Shown: positions 26,363 through 36,008, counted from the stretch's first letter. The stretch: DNA of 64,000 nt from Brotaphodocola catenula (GCA_020686985.1 JAJEPU010000015.1:1-64000); one strand, 5' to 3'. The notes: generated from the letters alone by a model not told the origin. Numbers and translations: made by a program.

Positions 26363-27058
26363 ATGAGTCACGTAAAGATGAAGGAACTGCCACGGGATGC
26401 ACAGCCCTATGAGCGCTGTTTAAGAGAGGGTCCCGCCTGTTTGAGTGATGCACAGCTTCTGTCGATTATTATCCGAACCGGTTCGAGAAACGAGAGTTCT
26501 CTCGAGCTGGCTCAAAAGGTACTGGCCTTAAATTACCCGAAGGAGGGTATTTTAGGGCTTTTGCACCTTTCTCTGGCAGAGCTGATGTCGATCAAGGGAA
26601 TTGGACAGGTCAAGGGGATTCAGCTTCTGTGTATCGGAGAATTCTCAAGGCGGATCTGGAATAGGAAGATTGCAGAAGAGCCACTCAGACTTGATGCGCC
26701 TAATCTTGTCGCACAGTACTGTCAGGAGGATATGCGTCATCTTGAGAGGGAGGAGTTTCGTGTGCTGATGTTTAACACGAAACAGGTGCTCACTGGAGAT
26801 GTAACGATCAGCCGTGGAACGGTCAATGCCTCTCTTGCGACGCCGAGGGAAGTTCTGATTGAGGCACTTCGATTTCAGGCCGTCAGCCTGATTCTTGTGC
26901 ACAATCACCCGAGCGGAGATCCACAGCCGAGCAAAGAGGACATACAGTTGACACAGCGGATGCGCGAAGCCTCAGAGCTTATCGGGATTCGTCTTCAGGA
27001 TCACATCATCATCGGGGACAGTACCTACATCAGTTTAAAAGAACGGGGATTTTTGTAA
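26363..27058 (+). CDS. radC: RadC family JAB1/MPN-domain protein
   Basis: The 231-residue protein has an N-terminal helix-hairpin-helix region (LMSIKGIGQVKGIQLL) and a C-terminal JAMM metal-binding motif HNHPSGDPQPSKED. Once thought a repair factor, its biochemical role is unsettled. It heads an operon with mreC and shape genes, the usual Firmicutes arrangement. The ribosome site gaggagg precedes the ATG, and its stop codon directly abuts the mreC start. Length and motifs are normal. Confidence 0.94.
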   Translation: MSHVKMKELPRDAQPYERCLREGPACLSDAQLLSIIIRTGSRNESSLELAQKVLALNYPKEGILGLLHLSLAELMSIKGIGQVKGIQLLCIGEFSRRIWNRKIAEEPLRLDAPNLVAQYCQEDMRHLEREEFRVLMFNTKQVLTGDVTISRGTVNASLATPREVLIEALRFQAVSLILVHNHPSGDPQPSKEDIQLTQRMREASELIGIRLQDHIIIGDSTYISLKERGFL

Positions 27059-28108
27059 ATGGAATCAAAACGAAGCAAGTACATTTTAATTGGATTGTCA
27101 GTATTCTGTATGCTTCTGATCGGAATTACGTCATTTAAAGATGGATTTTTAAATCCTCTGCGAAATGGAATCGGATATTTTTTAAGTCCGATTCAGTCAG
27201 GAGTCAACCGGGCGGGAACCTCCCTCTATAACGGGATCAGCAACTATGCGAGCCTTGCGGGTGCGATGGAGGAGAAGCAGGCGATGCAGGAGCAGATTGA
27301 CACTCTGGTGGAGGAGAACAGTCGCTTACAGTCGGAGCAGTTTGAGTTAAATCGTCTGCGCCAGCTCTATCAGCTCGATCAGGATTATATGCAGTACCAG
27401 AAGATTGGCGCGCGCGTGATCGCGAAGGATTCGGGAGACTGGTTCCAGGTATTTCGAATCAACAAGGGCTCGGCAGACGGCGTTCAAGTGGATGCAAACG
27501 TCATGGCGGGAGGCGGTCTTGTCGGAATCGTCACCGATGTTGGCGCTCACTATGCGACAGTTCGCTCAATCATCGATGATGTGAGCCGTGTCAGCGGAAT
27601 GGCACAGCAGTCGGGCGATACCTGTATCGTGTCCGGCGATCTGATGCTGTTTGGTGAGGGACGTCTTCGGATCACAAACATCAGCAAAGATGGGGATGTC
27701 AAGGACGGAGACCGGATTGTAACCTCAAACATCAGTTCCAAATATCTTCCGGGCATTCTGATCGGCTATGCGACCGACATCACAACCGATCCGACGCGTC
27801 TCACAAAGTCGGGATACCTCGTTCCGGTGGCTCATTTTGACAGCCTTCAGGAAGTTCTCGTGATCACGACGCTCAAGGCAGATCAGACAGAGCAGGGAGG
27901 TGCAGGAGCATCTGACATTCCGGGCAATCCGGATTCCACGACCGGAGCTGAAACCGGATTAGAATCTGGATCGGAAACCAGTGCTGGATCGGAAACTGGA
28001 TCGCAGATGGGAACCGGAGCCGAAACCGAAACGGAAAACGGGGCAGAAGCAGGAGCTGGATTGGAGACTTCGACAGAACCCCAGACTTCGCAGAGCGGGG
28101 AAGAATAG
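27059..28108 (+). CDS. mreC: Rod shape-determining protein MreC
   Basis: This 349-residue protein has a short cytosolic start, one membrane helix (YILIGLSVFCMLLIGITSF), a coiled coil near residues 70-105 and two beta domains, the MreC layout. It is outside the membrane and scaffolds the elongation machinery with MreD, PBP2 and RodA encoded downstream. The last 70 residues are a Gly/Ser/Glu/Thr-rich tail built from repeated GSETGS-like units, longer than usual and probably disordered. It begins at the base after the radC stop, so translation is coupled. No mreB is in the window. Confidence 0.93.
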   Translation: MESKRSKYILIGLSVFCMLLIGITSFKDGFLNPLRNGIGYFLSPIQSGVNRAGTSLYNGISNYASLAGAMEEKQAMQEQIDTLVEENSRLQSEQFELNRLRQLYQLDQDYMQYQKIGARVIAKDSGDWFQVFRINKGSADGVQVDANVMAGGGLVGIVTDVGAHYATVRSIIDDVSRVSGMAQQSGDTCIVSGDLMLFGEGRLRITNISKDGDVKDGDRIVTSNISSKYLPGILIGYATDITTDPTRLTKSGYLVPVAHFDSLQEVLVITTLKADQTEQGGAGASDIPGNPDSTTGAETGLESGSETSAGSETGSQMGTGAETETENGAEAGAGLETSTEPQTSQSGEE

Positions 28109-28126
28109 AGAGGAAGAAGAGGAAGA

Positions 28127-28648
28127 ATGAGAAGAATTCTGATTAATGTACTGCTCTTGGTGGTGGCATTCACGATTCAGAACTGCGTGTTTCCGCTGAT
28201 TCCGTTTCTCTCTGCGACTCCGAATCTGCTACTGATTCTGACGTTCTCGTTTGGCTTTGTTCACGGAAAGTCAGCGGGCATGTATTACGGACTCGTCGCA
28301 GGAATCCTTCTGGATCTGTTTTACAGTGGTCCGTTCGGATTTTACACCTTGCTGTTTGTGAACATCGGCTACTTTAACGGAATCTGTACGAAATACTATT
28401 ATGAGGATTATATCACGCTCCCGCTGATTTTGAGTCTGGTCAACGAGATCGTCTATAATCTCTATATCTATGTCCTGCGGTTTCTGATCCGAAACCGGCT
28501 CGACATTCTGTACTATGTAAAGGAAATTGTGATCCCCGAGATGATTTTTACGGTGGTGACCACGCTTTTGATTTACCGGTTCTTCCTGTTTACAGACAGG
28601 CGTCTGCGCGAGATGGAAGATCGGAATAGGAATAGGAGAGACGGATAA
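28127..28648 (+). CDS. mreD: Rod shape-determining protein MreD
   Basis: The 173-residue protein is mostly hydrophobic with five or six membrane segments, and starts with MRRILINVLLLVVAF. The middle part contains FGFVHGKSAGMYYGLVAGI and LDLFYSGPFGFYTLLF, common in MreD. It works with MreC and the elongation peptidoglycan synthases. It lies 18 bases after mreC and three bases before the PBP2 gene. Sequence conservation of MreD is low, so context supports the call. Confidence 0.9.
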   Translation: MRRILINVLLLVVAFTIQNCVFPLIPFLSATPNLLLILTFSFGFVHGKSAGMYYGLVAGILLDLFYSGPFGFYTLLFVNIGYFNGICTKYYYEDYITLPLILSLVNEIVYNLYIYVLRFLIRNRLDILYYVKEIVIPEMIFTVVTTLLIYRFFLFTDRRLREMEDRNRNRRDG

Positions 28649-28651
28649 AAC

Positions 28652-31531
28652 GTGCTGAAGGATTTTTTGGAAGTAATACGGGAGACCGCCAAAAAGATTC
28701 TGACTTCGAGGGTGTTTGCCCTGGCAGTGGTCTTTACGGTGATGTTTGTGACTCTGATTGTCAAGCTGTTTGACCTTCAGATTGTGCGGGGGCAGGAATT
28801 TCTGGATGATTATGTTCAGCTTACAGAGCGAACGGTGAAGACACCGGGAACGCGAGGAAATATCTACGATCGAAACGGCAATCTGCTTGCCTACAATGAG
28901 GCGGCGTACTCCGTGACGATCCAGAACACGGGTGTGTATAAGGACAGCGCTTCGATGAATGCAATGCTCTATCGATTGGTGAAGATTCTTGAGAAGCACG
29001 GCTGTAATGTGCAGGGAAAGCTGGAGATCGGCATGGATGCGGACGGAGAGTTCACCTACACGACGAACTCGGAGTCGGCGAGACTGCGCTTCCTTAGAGA
29101 TTACTACGGTGTGAAGTCAGTCAACGATCTGACGGATTCCTCCGGCAAGTATCCGTCTGCGATCACGGCGAGGGAAGCAGTTGAGCGAAAGGCAGACGCC
29201 TACAAGCTCAATGAGATGAAGGATGAGAATGGCAATCCGCTTGTCTTGAATGACTGGGAGAAACTTCAGATCGTCAACATCCGCTATACGATGGCTCTTG
29301 TGTTCTACAAGCGCTATGAGCCGAGTACGATCACGGCATACGTCGATGACAAGACCGTCGCGGACATCATGGAGCATGAGGACGAGCTTCAGGGAGTCGG
29401 AATCGAGGAGTCGACGATCCGCCGTTACAACGACAGCATTTACTTTGCGCCGATCATCGGATACACCGGAAAGGTGCAGGAGGATCAGCTTGACCAGCTC
29501 CAGAAGGAGAATCCGGATTACGAGGCGAGCGATGTCGTCGGACGAACCGGCATTGAGGCTTCGATGGAGTCTGAACTTCAGGGAAAAAAGGGAAGCCGAA
29601 ACCTCATCGTCAACAACATGGGAAACATCATGCAGGTGGTTTCCGAGACTCAGCCGACGACCGGAAATGACGTTTATCTGACGATCGACCGTGATCTTCA
29701 GATCGGTATCTATCATCTTATCGAGAAACAGCTTGCGGGAATCGTTGCCGACCGTCTCGTCGATCACGATGTGGAGATCACTGAGAAGACCGACTCGTCG
29801 AAGATCCAGATTCCGGTCAAGGATGCCTACTATCAGCTGATCAACAACAATGTGTTGTCGTTAAACCATATGGCGCAGGACGATGCATCGGTGACGGAGA
29901 AACAGATTTACAACACATTCATGGTATCGAGACAGCAGGTGCTTGAGCGCATCCGTTACGAACTGATGAGCGATCACCCGACGGCGATGAAGGATCTGCC
30001 GAAGGACATGATGGCGTACATGGTCTACATTTACAACTATCTGTCCGGATCGACGGTCGGAATCATCCAGAAAAACAAGATCGATCAGAACAGTGCGGCG
30101 TATCTCGGGTGGAAGGATGACACGATCAGCCTTCGCGATTACATCTATGCGGGAATCTCAGATAACTGGATCGACACGACGCGTCTTGATGTGAAGAGCA
30201 AGTACTCGAGTGCGGACGACATTTATTCTGTCCTCGTCGATTATGTGATGAATCAGCTTCAGGATGACACGAAGTTTGCCAAGCAGATTTTCCGTTATCT
30301 GATCAATGGGGATGTGATCACGGGCAAACAGCTCTGCATCGCACTCTATGATCAGGGTGTTCTGCCGTATGATGCTCAGCAGGTTCAGCTTCTTCAGGCA
30401 AATGGAAGCGGATACACCTACACATTCATCCGCGAGAAGATCCGAAACATTCAGCTGACACCGGCACAGCTTGCGCTTGACCCATGTACGGGAGGTGTCG
30501 TGATTACCGACATCAAGACCGGTCAGGTGCGTGCACTTGTGACCTACCCGAGCTACGACAACAACCGTCTTTCCGGAAGCGTGGATGCGGCGTACTTTAA
30601 CCAGTTGAACGAGGATCTCTCACTTCCGCTCTACAACAATGCGACGCAGGCGAAGAAGGCACCGGGTTCGACGTTTAAGCCGATCACCGCAGTTGCAGGA
30701 CTTGAGGAGGGAGTGATTAATCCCTATGACACAATCGTCTGCACGGGCGAGTACGGCGAGGTCTCCCCGCCGATCAAGTGCTGGATCGGTGGAGGCGGAC
30801 ATGGTCCGCTCAACGTTGTCGGAGGAATCCAGAATTCCTGTAACTACTTTTTTGCTGAGGTTGCGCATCGCCTCTCGACCGATGCAAGTGGGAATTACTC
30901 GACTGAGCGCGGTCTGAATACGCTCCGCAAGTATGCAACGATGTTTGGTCTTGACCGACCGTCCGGAATTGAGATTTCTGAGGCACAGCCGGAGCTTACG
31001 ACCGAAGACCCGGAGCGTTCTGCGATGGGACAGGGCACGAATTCCTACACAAATGTTCAGCTGTCGCGCTATGTGACTGCGATTGCGAACCGCGGAACCG
31101 TCTTTGATCTGACGCTTCTTGACCATGTGACCGACTATGAGGGAAATACGACGAAGACGTATGAGCCGAAGGTGACCGGTCATGTTGAGGTCGCAGACAG
31201 CACCTGGAATGCGGTTCAGCAGGGAATGCGTGCCGTGGTTTCCGATGGTTCCGCAAAGCAGATCTTCCGTGATCTTCCGGTGGAGATCGCCGGAAAGACC
31301 GGTACCGCGCAGGAGACACACTCCCGAGGAAACCATGCATTCTTTATCTCTTACGGACCGTACACGAATCCGGAGATTGCAGTGACCGTCAATATCCCAT
31401 ATGGATATGCCTCATCGAATGCGGCGAGCGTTGCAAAGAATGTCTACAAGTTCTACTATGGATATACGACGCTTGACCAGATCCTCAACACCGGTGCTCT
31501 TGCGGTATCGAACGTCAAGATCGGAGACTAA
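28652..31531 (+). CDS. mrdA: Penicillin-binding protein 2, elongation transpeptidase with large insertion
   Basis: A GTG start preceded by aggagag gives 959 residues, far above the 600-720 of most PBP2 proteins. A membrane helix at residues 18-40 is followed by the dimerisation domain with TPGTRGNIYDRNGNLLAYN. The transpeptidase motifs are STFK with Ser673, SCN with Ser729 and KTG with Lys882. An extra block of about 240 residues (roughly 360-605) separates TIDRDLQIG from GGVVITDIKTGQVRALV, which usually lie about 25-30 residues apart. It acts with RodA, encoded downstream, in side-wall synthesis. The function is sure; the insertion's role is unknown. Confidence 0.95.
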   Translation: MLKDFLEVIRETAKKILTSRVFALAVVFTVMFVTLIVKLFDLQIVRGQEFLDDYVQLTERTVKTPGTRGNIYDRNGNLLAYNEAAYSVTIQNTGVYKDSASMNAMLYRLVKILEKHGCNVQGKLEIGMDADGEFTYTTNSESARLRFLRDYYGVKSVNDLTDSSGKYPSAITAREAVERKADAYKLNEMKDENGNPLVLNDWEKLQIVNIRYTMALVFYKRYEPSTITAYVDDKTVADIMEHEDELQGVGIEESTIRRYNDSIYFAPIIGYTGKVQEDQLDQLQKENPDYEASDVVGRTGIEASMESELQGKKGSRNLIVNNMGNIMQVVSETQPTTGNDVYLTIDRDLQIGIYHLIEKQLAGIVADRLVDHDVEITEKTDSSKIQIPVKDAYYQLINNNVLSLNHMAQDDASVTEKQIYNTFMVSRQQVLERIRYELMSDHPTAMKDLPKDMMAYMVYIYNYLSGSTVGIIQKNKIDQNSAAYLGWKDDTISLRDYIYAGISDNWIDTTRLDVKSKYSSADDIYSVLVDYVMNQLQDDTKFAKQIFRYLINGDVITGKQLCIALYDQGVLPYDAQQVQLLQANGSGYTYTFIREKIRNIQLTPAQLALDPCTGGVVITDIKTGQVRALVTYPSYDNNRLSGSVDAAYFNQLNEDLSLPLYNNATQAKKAPGSTFKPITAVAGLEEGVINPYDTIVCTGEYGEVSPPIKCWIGGGGHGPLNVVGGIQNSCNYFFAEVAHRLSTDASGNYSTERGLNTLRKYATMFGLDRPSGIEISEAQPELTTEDPERSAMGQGTNSYTNVQLSRYVTAIANRGTVFDLTLLDHVTDYEGNTTKTYEPKVTGHVEVADSTWNAVQQGMRAVVSDGSAKQIFRDLPVEIAGKTGTAQETHSRGNHAFFISYGPYTNPEIAVTVNIPYGYASSNAASVAKNVYKFYYGYTTLDQILNTGALAVSNVKIGD

Positions 31532-31625
31532 AGATTAGAAACGAGAGACTAGAAACCAGAGATTAAAAAAAGAGAAGAGAGCGAGTATTTTTCGGAAAAT
31601 CGAAAAGAAAGCGGGGGAGCAGGTT

Positions 31626-32291
31626 GTGAAAAACAGAGTTGTCATCAAGAGCAGTAAGGCTGGAATGGTGGTAAATCTCGATCCGGACTGTTCATTTTCG
31701 GAGCTGGAGAGAGCTGTCGCAGAAAAATTCGAGAAGAGTGCCCGCTTCTGGGGCAATATTCAGATTGCCCTGATTTTGCAGGGAAGGACGCTGAGTGCCT
31801 CGGAGGAGCTTCGGATTGTCAATGCGATCACAGAGCATTCCGGGGTTGAGGTGCTCTGCCTGCTCGACCAGGATGCCGAGCGGATGGCAAGATGCGAGAA
31901 GGCGCTCAATGAGAAGCTGATGGAGCTGTCCTCCCAGACGGGGCAGTTCTACCGCGGAGATTTGAATCGAGGGGAATCGCTTGAGTCCGAGGCGAGCATT
32001 GTGATCATCGGGGATGTCCGCCATGGTGCGCGGGTGTCCGCAAAAGGAAATGTTGTCGTGCTCGGACAGCTTCGGGGAAGTGTCTGTGCCGGTGTTTCCG
32101 GGAATGAGAATGCGATGATTGTCGCGATGGAGATGGCGCCTCTCCAGCTCAAAATCGGGGAGGTTTCCTGCCATTACGGAGATCGGGGCAGAAAAATCGG
32201 TCGCGGTCCAATGCTGGCATTTGTGGAAAATTGTAGTATTTGTACGAAACCAATAAAAAAATCGGGATTAAGTCTGCTAAATTTGAAATAG
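31626..32291 (+). CDS. minC: Septum site-determining protein MinC
   Basis: A GTG start with gggggagcagg upstream gives 221 residues. The C-terminal beta-helix domain shows ASIVIIGDVRHGARVSAKGN and VVVLGQLRGSVCAG, the MinC signature. The N-terminal domain (1-100) is the FtsZ-binding part. It blocks FtsZ assembly away from midcell when bound by MinD, encoded 70 bases downstream. It follows the PBP2 gene after a spacer with imperfect 14-base tandem repeats (agattagaaacgag, agactagaaaccag). The C-terminus beyond the beta-helix is longer and ends in LLNLK. Confidence 0.93.
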   Translation: MKNRVVIKSSKAGMVVNLDPDCSFSELERAVAEKFEKSARFWGNIQIALILQGRTLSASEELRIVNAITEHSGVEVLCLLDQDAERMARCEKALNEKLMELSSQTGQFYRGDLNRGESLESEASIVIIGDVRHGARVSAKGNVVVLGQLRGSVCAGVSGNENAMIVAMEMAPLQLKIGEVSCHYGDRGRKIGRGPMLAFVENCSICTKPIKKSGLSLLNLK

Positions 32292-32360
32292 ATACTGGAA
32301 AAATTTTCACTTTTAATGTAAAATAAATAATGGCGAATATATTTTTCAGGAGGCATTTCT

Positions 32361-33152
32361 ATGAGTGAAGTCATGGTGATTACTTCTGGAAAAGGCGGGG
32401 TCGGCAAGACGACGACCACAGCAAACATCGGAACAGGTCTGGCACTTCTTGGTTACAGCGTAGTTCTGATCGATACCGATATCGGTCTGAGAAACCTTGA
32501 TGTGGTGATGGGACTTGAAAACCGGATTATCTACAATCTGGTCGATGTGGTGGAAGGCAACTGCCGAATGAAACAGGCCCTGATAAGAGACAAAAGATAT
32601 CCCAATCTCTATCTGTTGCCATCGGCACAGACGAGAGACAAGACTTCCGTGAATCCCGGGCAGATGAAAAAGCTTGTGGAGGACTTGAAAGGAGAGTTTG
32701 ACTATATTCTTCTTGATTGTCCGGCGGGGATCGAACAGGGATTTCAGAATGCAATCGCAGGGGCAGATCGGGCGCTTGTCGTCACGACACCTGAGGTTTC
32801 CGCAATCCGTGATGCAGACCGGATCATCGGTCTTCTCGAGGTCGCACAGATGCGTCGGACGGATCTGATTGTCAATCGAATCCGGATGGACATGGTGCGC
32901 AGAGGGGATATGATGTCGGTTGAGGATGTATCGGATATTCTTGCAGTGCCGGTTATCGGTGCGGTGCCGGATGATGAGGATGTTGTGGTGTCGGCAAACC
33001 AGGGAGAACCCCTTGTGGATACTACGTCTTTGGCGGGTCAAGCCTACCTAAATATCTGCAAACGGATCACGGGGGAAACGATTCCGTTAATGGATCTTGA
33101 TCCTCATAAGGGAATTCTGGTTCGGATTTCCGGTTTTCTGAAACGGGCATGA
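32361..33152 (+). CDS. minD: Septum site-determining ATPase MinD
   Basis: The 263-residue ParA-type ATPase carries the deviant Walker A motif GKGGVGKTTTTANIG, and the Walker B-like YILLDCPAGIEQGF. The C-terminal amphipathic membrane helix is seen as ILVRISGFLKRA. It binds MinC and the membrane and is driven off by MinE. The ribosome site caggagg precedes the ATG. minE follows within 30 bases. All features are typical. Confidence 0.97.
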   Translation: MSEVMVITSGKGGVGKTTTTANIGTGLALLGYSVVLIDTDIGLRNLDVVMGLENRIIYNLVDVVEGNCRMKQALIRDKRYPNLYLLPSAQTRDKTSVNPGQMKKLVEDLKGEFDYILLDCPAGIEQGFQNAIAGADRALVVTTPEVSAIRDADRIIGLLEVAQMRRTDLIVNRIRMDMVRRGDMMSVEDVSDILAVPVIGAVPDDEDVVVSANQGEPLVDTTSLAGQAYLNICKRITGETIPLMDLDPHKGILVRISGFLKRA

Positions 33153-33180
33153 CAGAATGCGTAAAGGAGGGAAACCGAGG

Positions 33181-33441
33181 ATGAGACAGGGATTCTGTTT
33201 TTGGGGCAGGAGCAATTCTGGTGAGATTGCTAGAAGCCGTTTGAAACTTCTTTTGGTTTCGGATCAGGCGGGTCTAAGCCTTGGTCTTCTTGATCAGATC
33301 CGGGAGGATATGGAGGATGTGCTTTCTCGATATGCGGAGATTGACGGAAGCCGGGTGGAGATTCGGCTGAAAAGAGAAAAGGAAGAAGAAGTGTTATTTA
33401 CCTCATTTCCGATCCGCAAGTTTACAGACAAGAGGAATTAA
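33181..33441 (+). CDS. minE: Cell division topological specificity factor MinE
   Basis: The start at 33181 follows aaaggaggg nine bases upstream and gives 86 residues, the normal size. The MinD-interacting region is around ARSRLKLLLVSDQAGL and the dimer domain follows with VEIRLKREKE. MinE stimulates the MinD ATPase and sets the midcell site. An in-frame ATG at 33157 has no ribosome site. It precedes rodA by three bases. The presence of MinE rather than only DivIVA indicates an oscillating Min system. Confidence 0.92.
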   Translation: MRQGFCFWGRSNSGEIARSRLKLLLVSDQAGLSLGLLDQIREDMEDVLSRYAEIDGSRVEIRLKREKEEEVLFTSFPIRKFTDKRN

Positions 33442-33444
33442 AGA

Positions 33445-34575
33445 ATGTTACTGGACTATCATTTTAGGAATTACAATTTTCGTTTATTCCTTTATGTATT
33501 ACTTCTTAATATTATTGGTGTCTTTGTTCTCAGAAGTGCTTCCAACCAGGATATGGCTGTGGTAGGAAAGCAGGTGATGGGAATTGTCATTGGGTTTGCC
33601 GTTGTGATCGGGCTGTCACTGGTGGATTATCACCGGGTCCTTTCCACGGCGCCTGTTGTATATGGAGGTTGTGTTCTGATGCTGGGTGCCGTGCTGGTAT
33701 TTGGTGTCAGCAAGGGTATTGCGACCAGATGGATTCGCGTACCACTGATCGGTCAGATCCAGCCGGCTGAGTTTGTAAAGATTGGTCTGATTGTATTTTT
33801 TGCCTGGTACTTTGACAAGTATCAGGACAAAATCAATCAGTTTGTTACACTGTTGATCGGGGGAGGGCTTTTCTTTGTTGCTTTCTTCCTGATTTTCAGT
33901 CAGCCTAATCTTAGTACGTCACTCGTGACATTGGTGATTTTCCTGAGCATGTTGTTTGTGGCGGGGCTGAGTTTCAAATGGATTTTCGGGGCACTGGCAG
34001 TCGTTCTGCCGTGCGGAGGTCTGTTTGTCTACTTGTTGAAGCTGGGAGCTGTACCGTTTCTGGCGGATTATCAGGTGCGCCGAATTCTGGCATTCTTTGA
34101 TAAATCCGGATATGCGGAAGCAAATCTCCAGCAGAACAACTCGATCATGGCGATCGGCTCCGGCATGTTTTGGGGAAAGGGTTTGAATACGACGACGCTC
34201 TCTTCGGTAAAGAACGGAAACTTCCTCTCTGAGGAGGAGACGGATTTCATCTTTGCGGTTGTGGGAGAGGAACTTGGATTTATCGGTTCCGTTGTTGTGA
34301 TCATCCTGATGGCATTGATTGTTTATGAGTGTCTGATGATGGCGGCGCGGGCGAAAGATTTAGCCGGAAGGCTTGTCTGTGTTGGACTTGCGACGTTGTT
34401 TGCATTTCAGAGTTTTGCCAACATTGCAGTGGCAACCGGAATTCTTCCGAATACCGGTTTACCACTTCCATTCATCAGTTCGGGAGTCAGCTCTCTGCTG
34501 AGTCTGTATTTTGGAGTCGGCATTGTGATGAATGTGGGACTGCAAAGACGAAATAATAATTATGAGAGGTATTAA
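33445..34575 (+). CDS. rodA: Peptidoglycan glycosyltransferase RodA (SEDS family)
   Basis: This 376-residue membrane protein has ten hydrophobic segments of the SEDS family. Conserved pieces include GIATRWIRVPLIGQIQPAEF, the polymerase loop before QNNSIMAIGSGMFWGKGL, and GLPLPFISSGVSSLL near the C-terminus. It polymerises lipid II with its partner PBP2, encoded upstream in the same operon. Context with mreCD and PBP2 favours RodA over FtsW. It overlaps no neighbour and sits 15 bases before mgsA. Confidence 0.95.
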   Translation: MLLDYHFRNYNFRLFLYVLLLNIIGVFVLRSASNQDMAVVGKQVMGIVIGFAVVIGLSLVDYHRVLSTAPVVYGGCVLMLGAVLVFGVSKGIATRWIRVPLIGQIQPAEFVKIGLIVFFAWYFDKYQDKINQFVTLLIGGGLFFVAFFLIFSQPNLSTSLVTLVIFLSMLFVAGLSFKWIFGALAVVLPCGGLFVYLLKLGAVPFLADYQVRRILAFFDKSGYAEANLQQNNSIMAIGSGMFWGKGLNTTTLSSVKNGNFLSEEETDFIFAVVGEELGFIGSVVVIILMALIVYECLMMAARAKDLAGRLVCVGLATLFAFQSFANIAVATGILPNTGLPLPFISSGVSSLLSLYFGVGIVMNVGLQRRNNNYERY

Positions 34576-34590
34576 AGGAGGTATGTTCTT

Positions 34591-34986
34591 ATGAATATCG
34601 GTCTGATTGCACATGACTCAAAAAAGAAACTGATGCAGAATTTCTGCATTGCCTATCGGGGAATTTTAAGCAAACATGAATTGTATGCGACGGGAACAAC
34701 CGGTCGTCTGGTGGAAGAAGTGACGAATCTCAACGTTCACAAGTATCTGGCAGGCCATCTCGGCGGACAGCAGCAGCTTGCTGCCCAGATTGAGCACAAT
34801 GAGATGGATATGATGATCTATCTGAGAGATCCGCTGACTCCGAAGTCTCACGAGCCGGATGTGAACGATGTTGTCCGTCTGTGCGATATTTACAACATTC
34901 CGCTTGCAACGAATCTGGCGACCGCAGAGCTTTTAGTAAAGGCGCTTGATCGTGGTGATCTGGAATGGCGTGAGATTTACCGCTAG
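34591..34986 (+). CDS. mgsA: Methylglyoxal synthase
   Basis: The 131-residue enzyme turns dihydroxyacetone phosphate into methylglyoxal and phosphate. Family marks are NIGLIAHDSKK at the start, YATGTTG, and the phosphate-binding MIYLRDPLTPKSHEPDV with the catalytic aspartate. Length is normal. The ribosome site aaaggaggt is strong. Its place after rodA is common in Clostridia though the metabolic link is unclear. Confidence 0.96.
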   Translation: MNIGLIAHDSKKKLMQNFCIAYRGILSKHELYATGTTGRLVEEVTNLNVHKYLAGHLGGQQQLAAQIEHNEMDMMIYLRDPLTPKSHEPDVNDVVRLCDIYNIPLATNLATAELLVKALDRGDLEWREIYR

Positions 34987-34995
34987 AGGCTAGAG

Positions 34996-35976
34996 GTGAC
35001 TGGTTTGAAAAAGAGGAGAGTGTTTCTGTCGACAGCTCTGTCCTGCATGTGCCTGACGCTGGTTGCATGTGGAAAGGGTGGGCAGACAGAGACTTTATAT
35101 GAAAATGGGCGCATGGAGAGTTTTCTGGAAGAGTCTTCTTCTTCCGGAGAACGCGCATCCGCATTTGCCAGTGATCTCTGCGTGGTCACGGGATCGGAAC
35201 CTTCTTCGGATTCCGGGGTCAATGCAGAGGCGGCAACGCTGTTTTCTGTGAAGGACAAGCAGGTGCTTTTTCAGAAAAATCCGTTTGAGCGCATGAATCC
35301 GGCAAGCATTACAAAGATTATGACAGCGCTGATTGCGCTTCAGGACGGGGATCTGCAAAAGGAGATCATCGTCGGAAAGGAGACCGTGATCACGGAGGCG
35401 GGAGCTTCGCTCTGTCACATCAATCCGGGGGAGACGTTGACGCTCGAACAGCTTCTGTACGGTCTGATGCTTCCATCTGGAAACGATGCGGCAAGTGCGA
35501 TTGCGGTCTATGAAGCGGGCAGTGTTGAGGCGTTTGCAGATAAGATGAATGAGACAGCGTGGAAGCTCGGTGCAACGGATACTCACTTTGTCAATCCTCA
35601 TGGACTGACAGATCCGGAGCATTATACGACGGCTTACGATCTGTATCTGATCTTCAATGAGTGTCTCAAGTACCCGGAATTTCGCAAGATTATCGGGACG
35701 ACGGAGTATACTGCGGAGTATAAGGACGCGAACGGAGTCGCAAAGAGTCAGAAATGGGAGAGCAGTAACCAGTATCTGACCGGAAAGCGTGAGACTCCGG
35801 ATGGAGTGACGGTGCTCGGCGGAAAGACCGGTACGACGCAGGCGGCAGGTTATTGTCTGATTCTCGGCTGTGAGGATGATCAGAATCAGGATTATATCTC
35901 TGTTGTCATGAAAGCATCAAACAGACCGGAACTATATGGAAATATGACAAATATTATTCAGAAAATTGTTAAATAG
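34996..35976 (+). CDS. D-alanyl-D-alanine carboxypeptidase, S11 family lipoprotein
   Basis: The protein (326 residues from the GTG) has a lipoprotein signal peptide with the lipobox LVAC near residue 23, so it is anchored outside the membrane. The penicillin-binding motifs are SITK, SGN in LPSGNDAAS and KTG in GGKTGTTQAAG. It trims the terminal D-Ala of peptidoglycan stem peptides. A TTG at 35005 with gaggtga upstream is an equally good start. It ends the operon; a new promoter follows at 35980. The DacA/DacF type cannot be told apart here. Confidence 0.92.
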   Translation: MTGLKKRRVFLSTALSCMCLTLVACGKGGQTETLYENGRMESFLEESSSSGERASAFASDLCVVTGSEPSSDSGVNAEAATLFSVKDKQVLFQKNPFERMNPASITKIMTALIALQDGDLQKEIIVGKETVITEAGASLCHINPGETLTLEQLLYGLMLPSGNDAASAIAVYEAGSVEAFADKMNETAWKLGATDTHFVNPHGLTDPEHYTTAYDLYLIFNECLKYPEFRKIIGTTEYTAEYKDANGVAKSQKWESSNQYLTGKRETPDGVTVLGGKTGTTQAAGYCLILGCEDDQNQDYISVVMKASNRPELYGNMTNIIQKIVK

Positions 35977-35979
35977 CCG

Positions 35980-36008
35980 TTGAAAAATTTTGTGATTTGT
36001 ACTATAAT
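35980..36008 (+). promoter_or_regulatory. Promoter of the small P-loop protein gene
   Basis: TTGAAA at 35980-35985 and TATAAT at 36003-36008 are separated by 17 bases. They lie directly after the carboxypeptidase stop. Confidence 0.8.
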
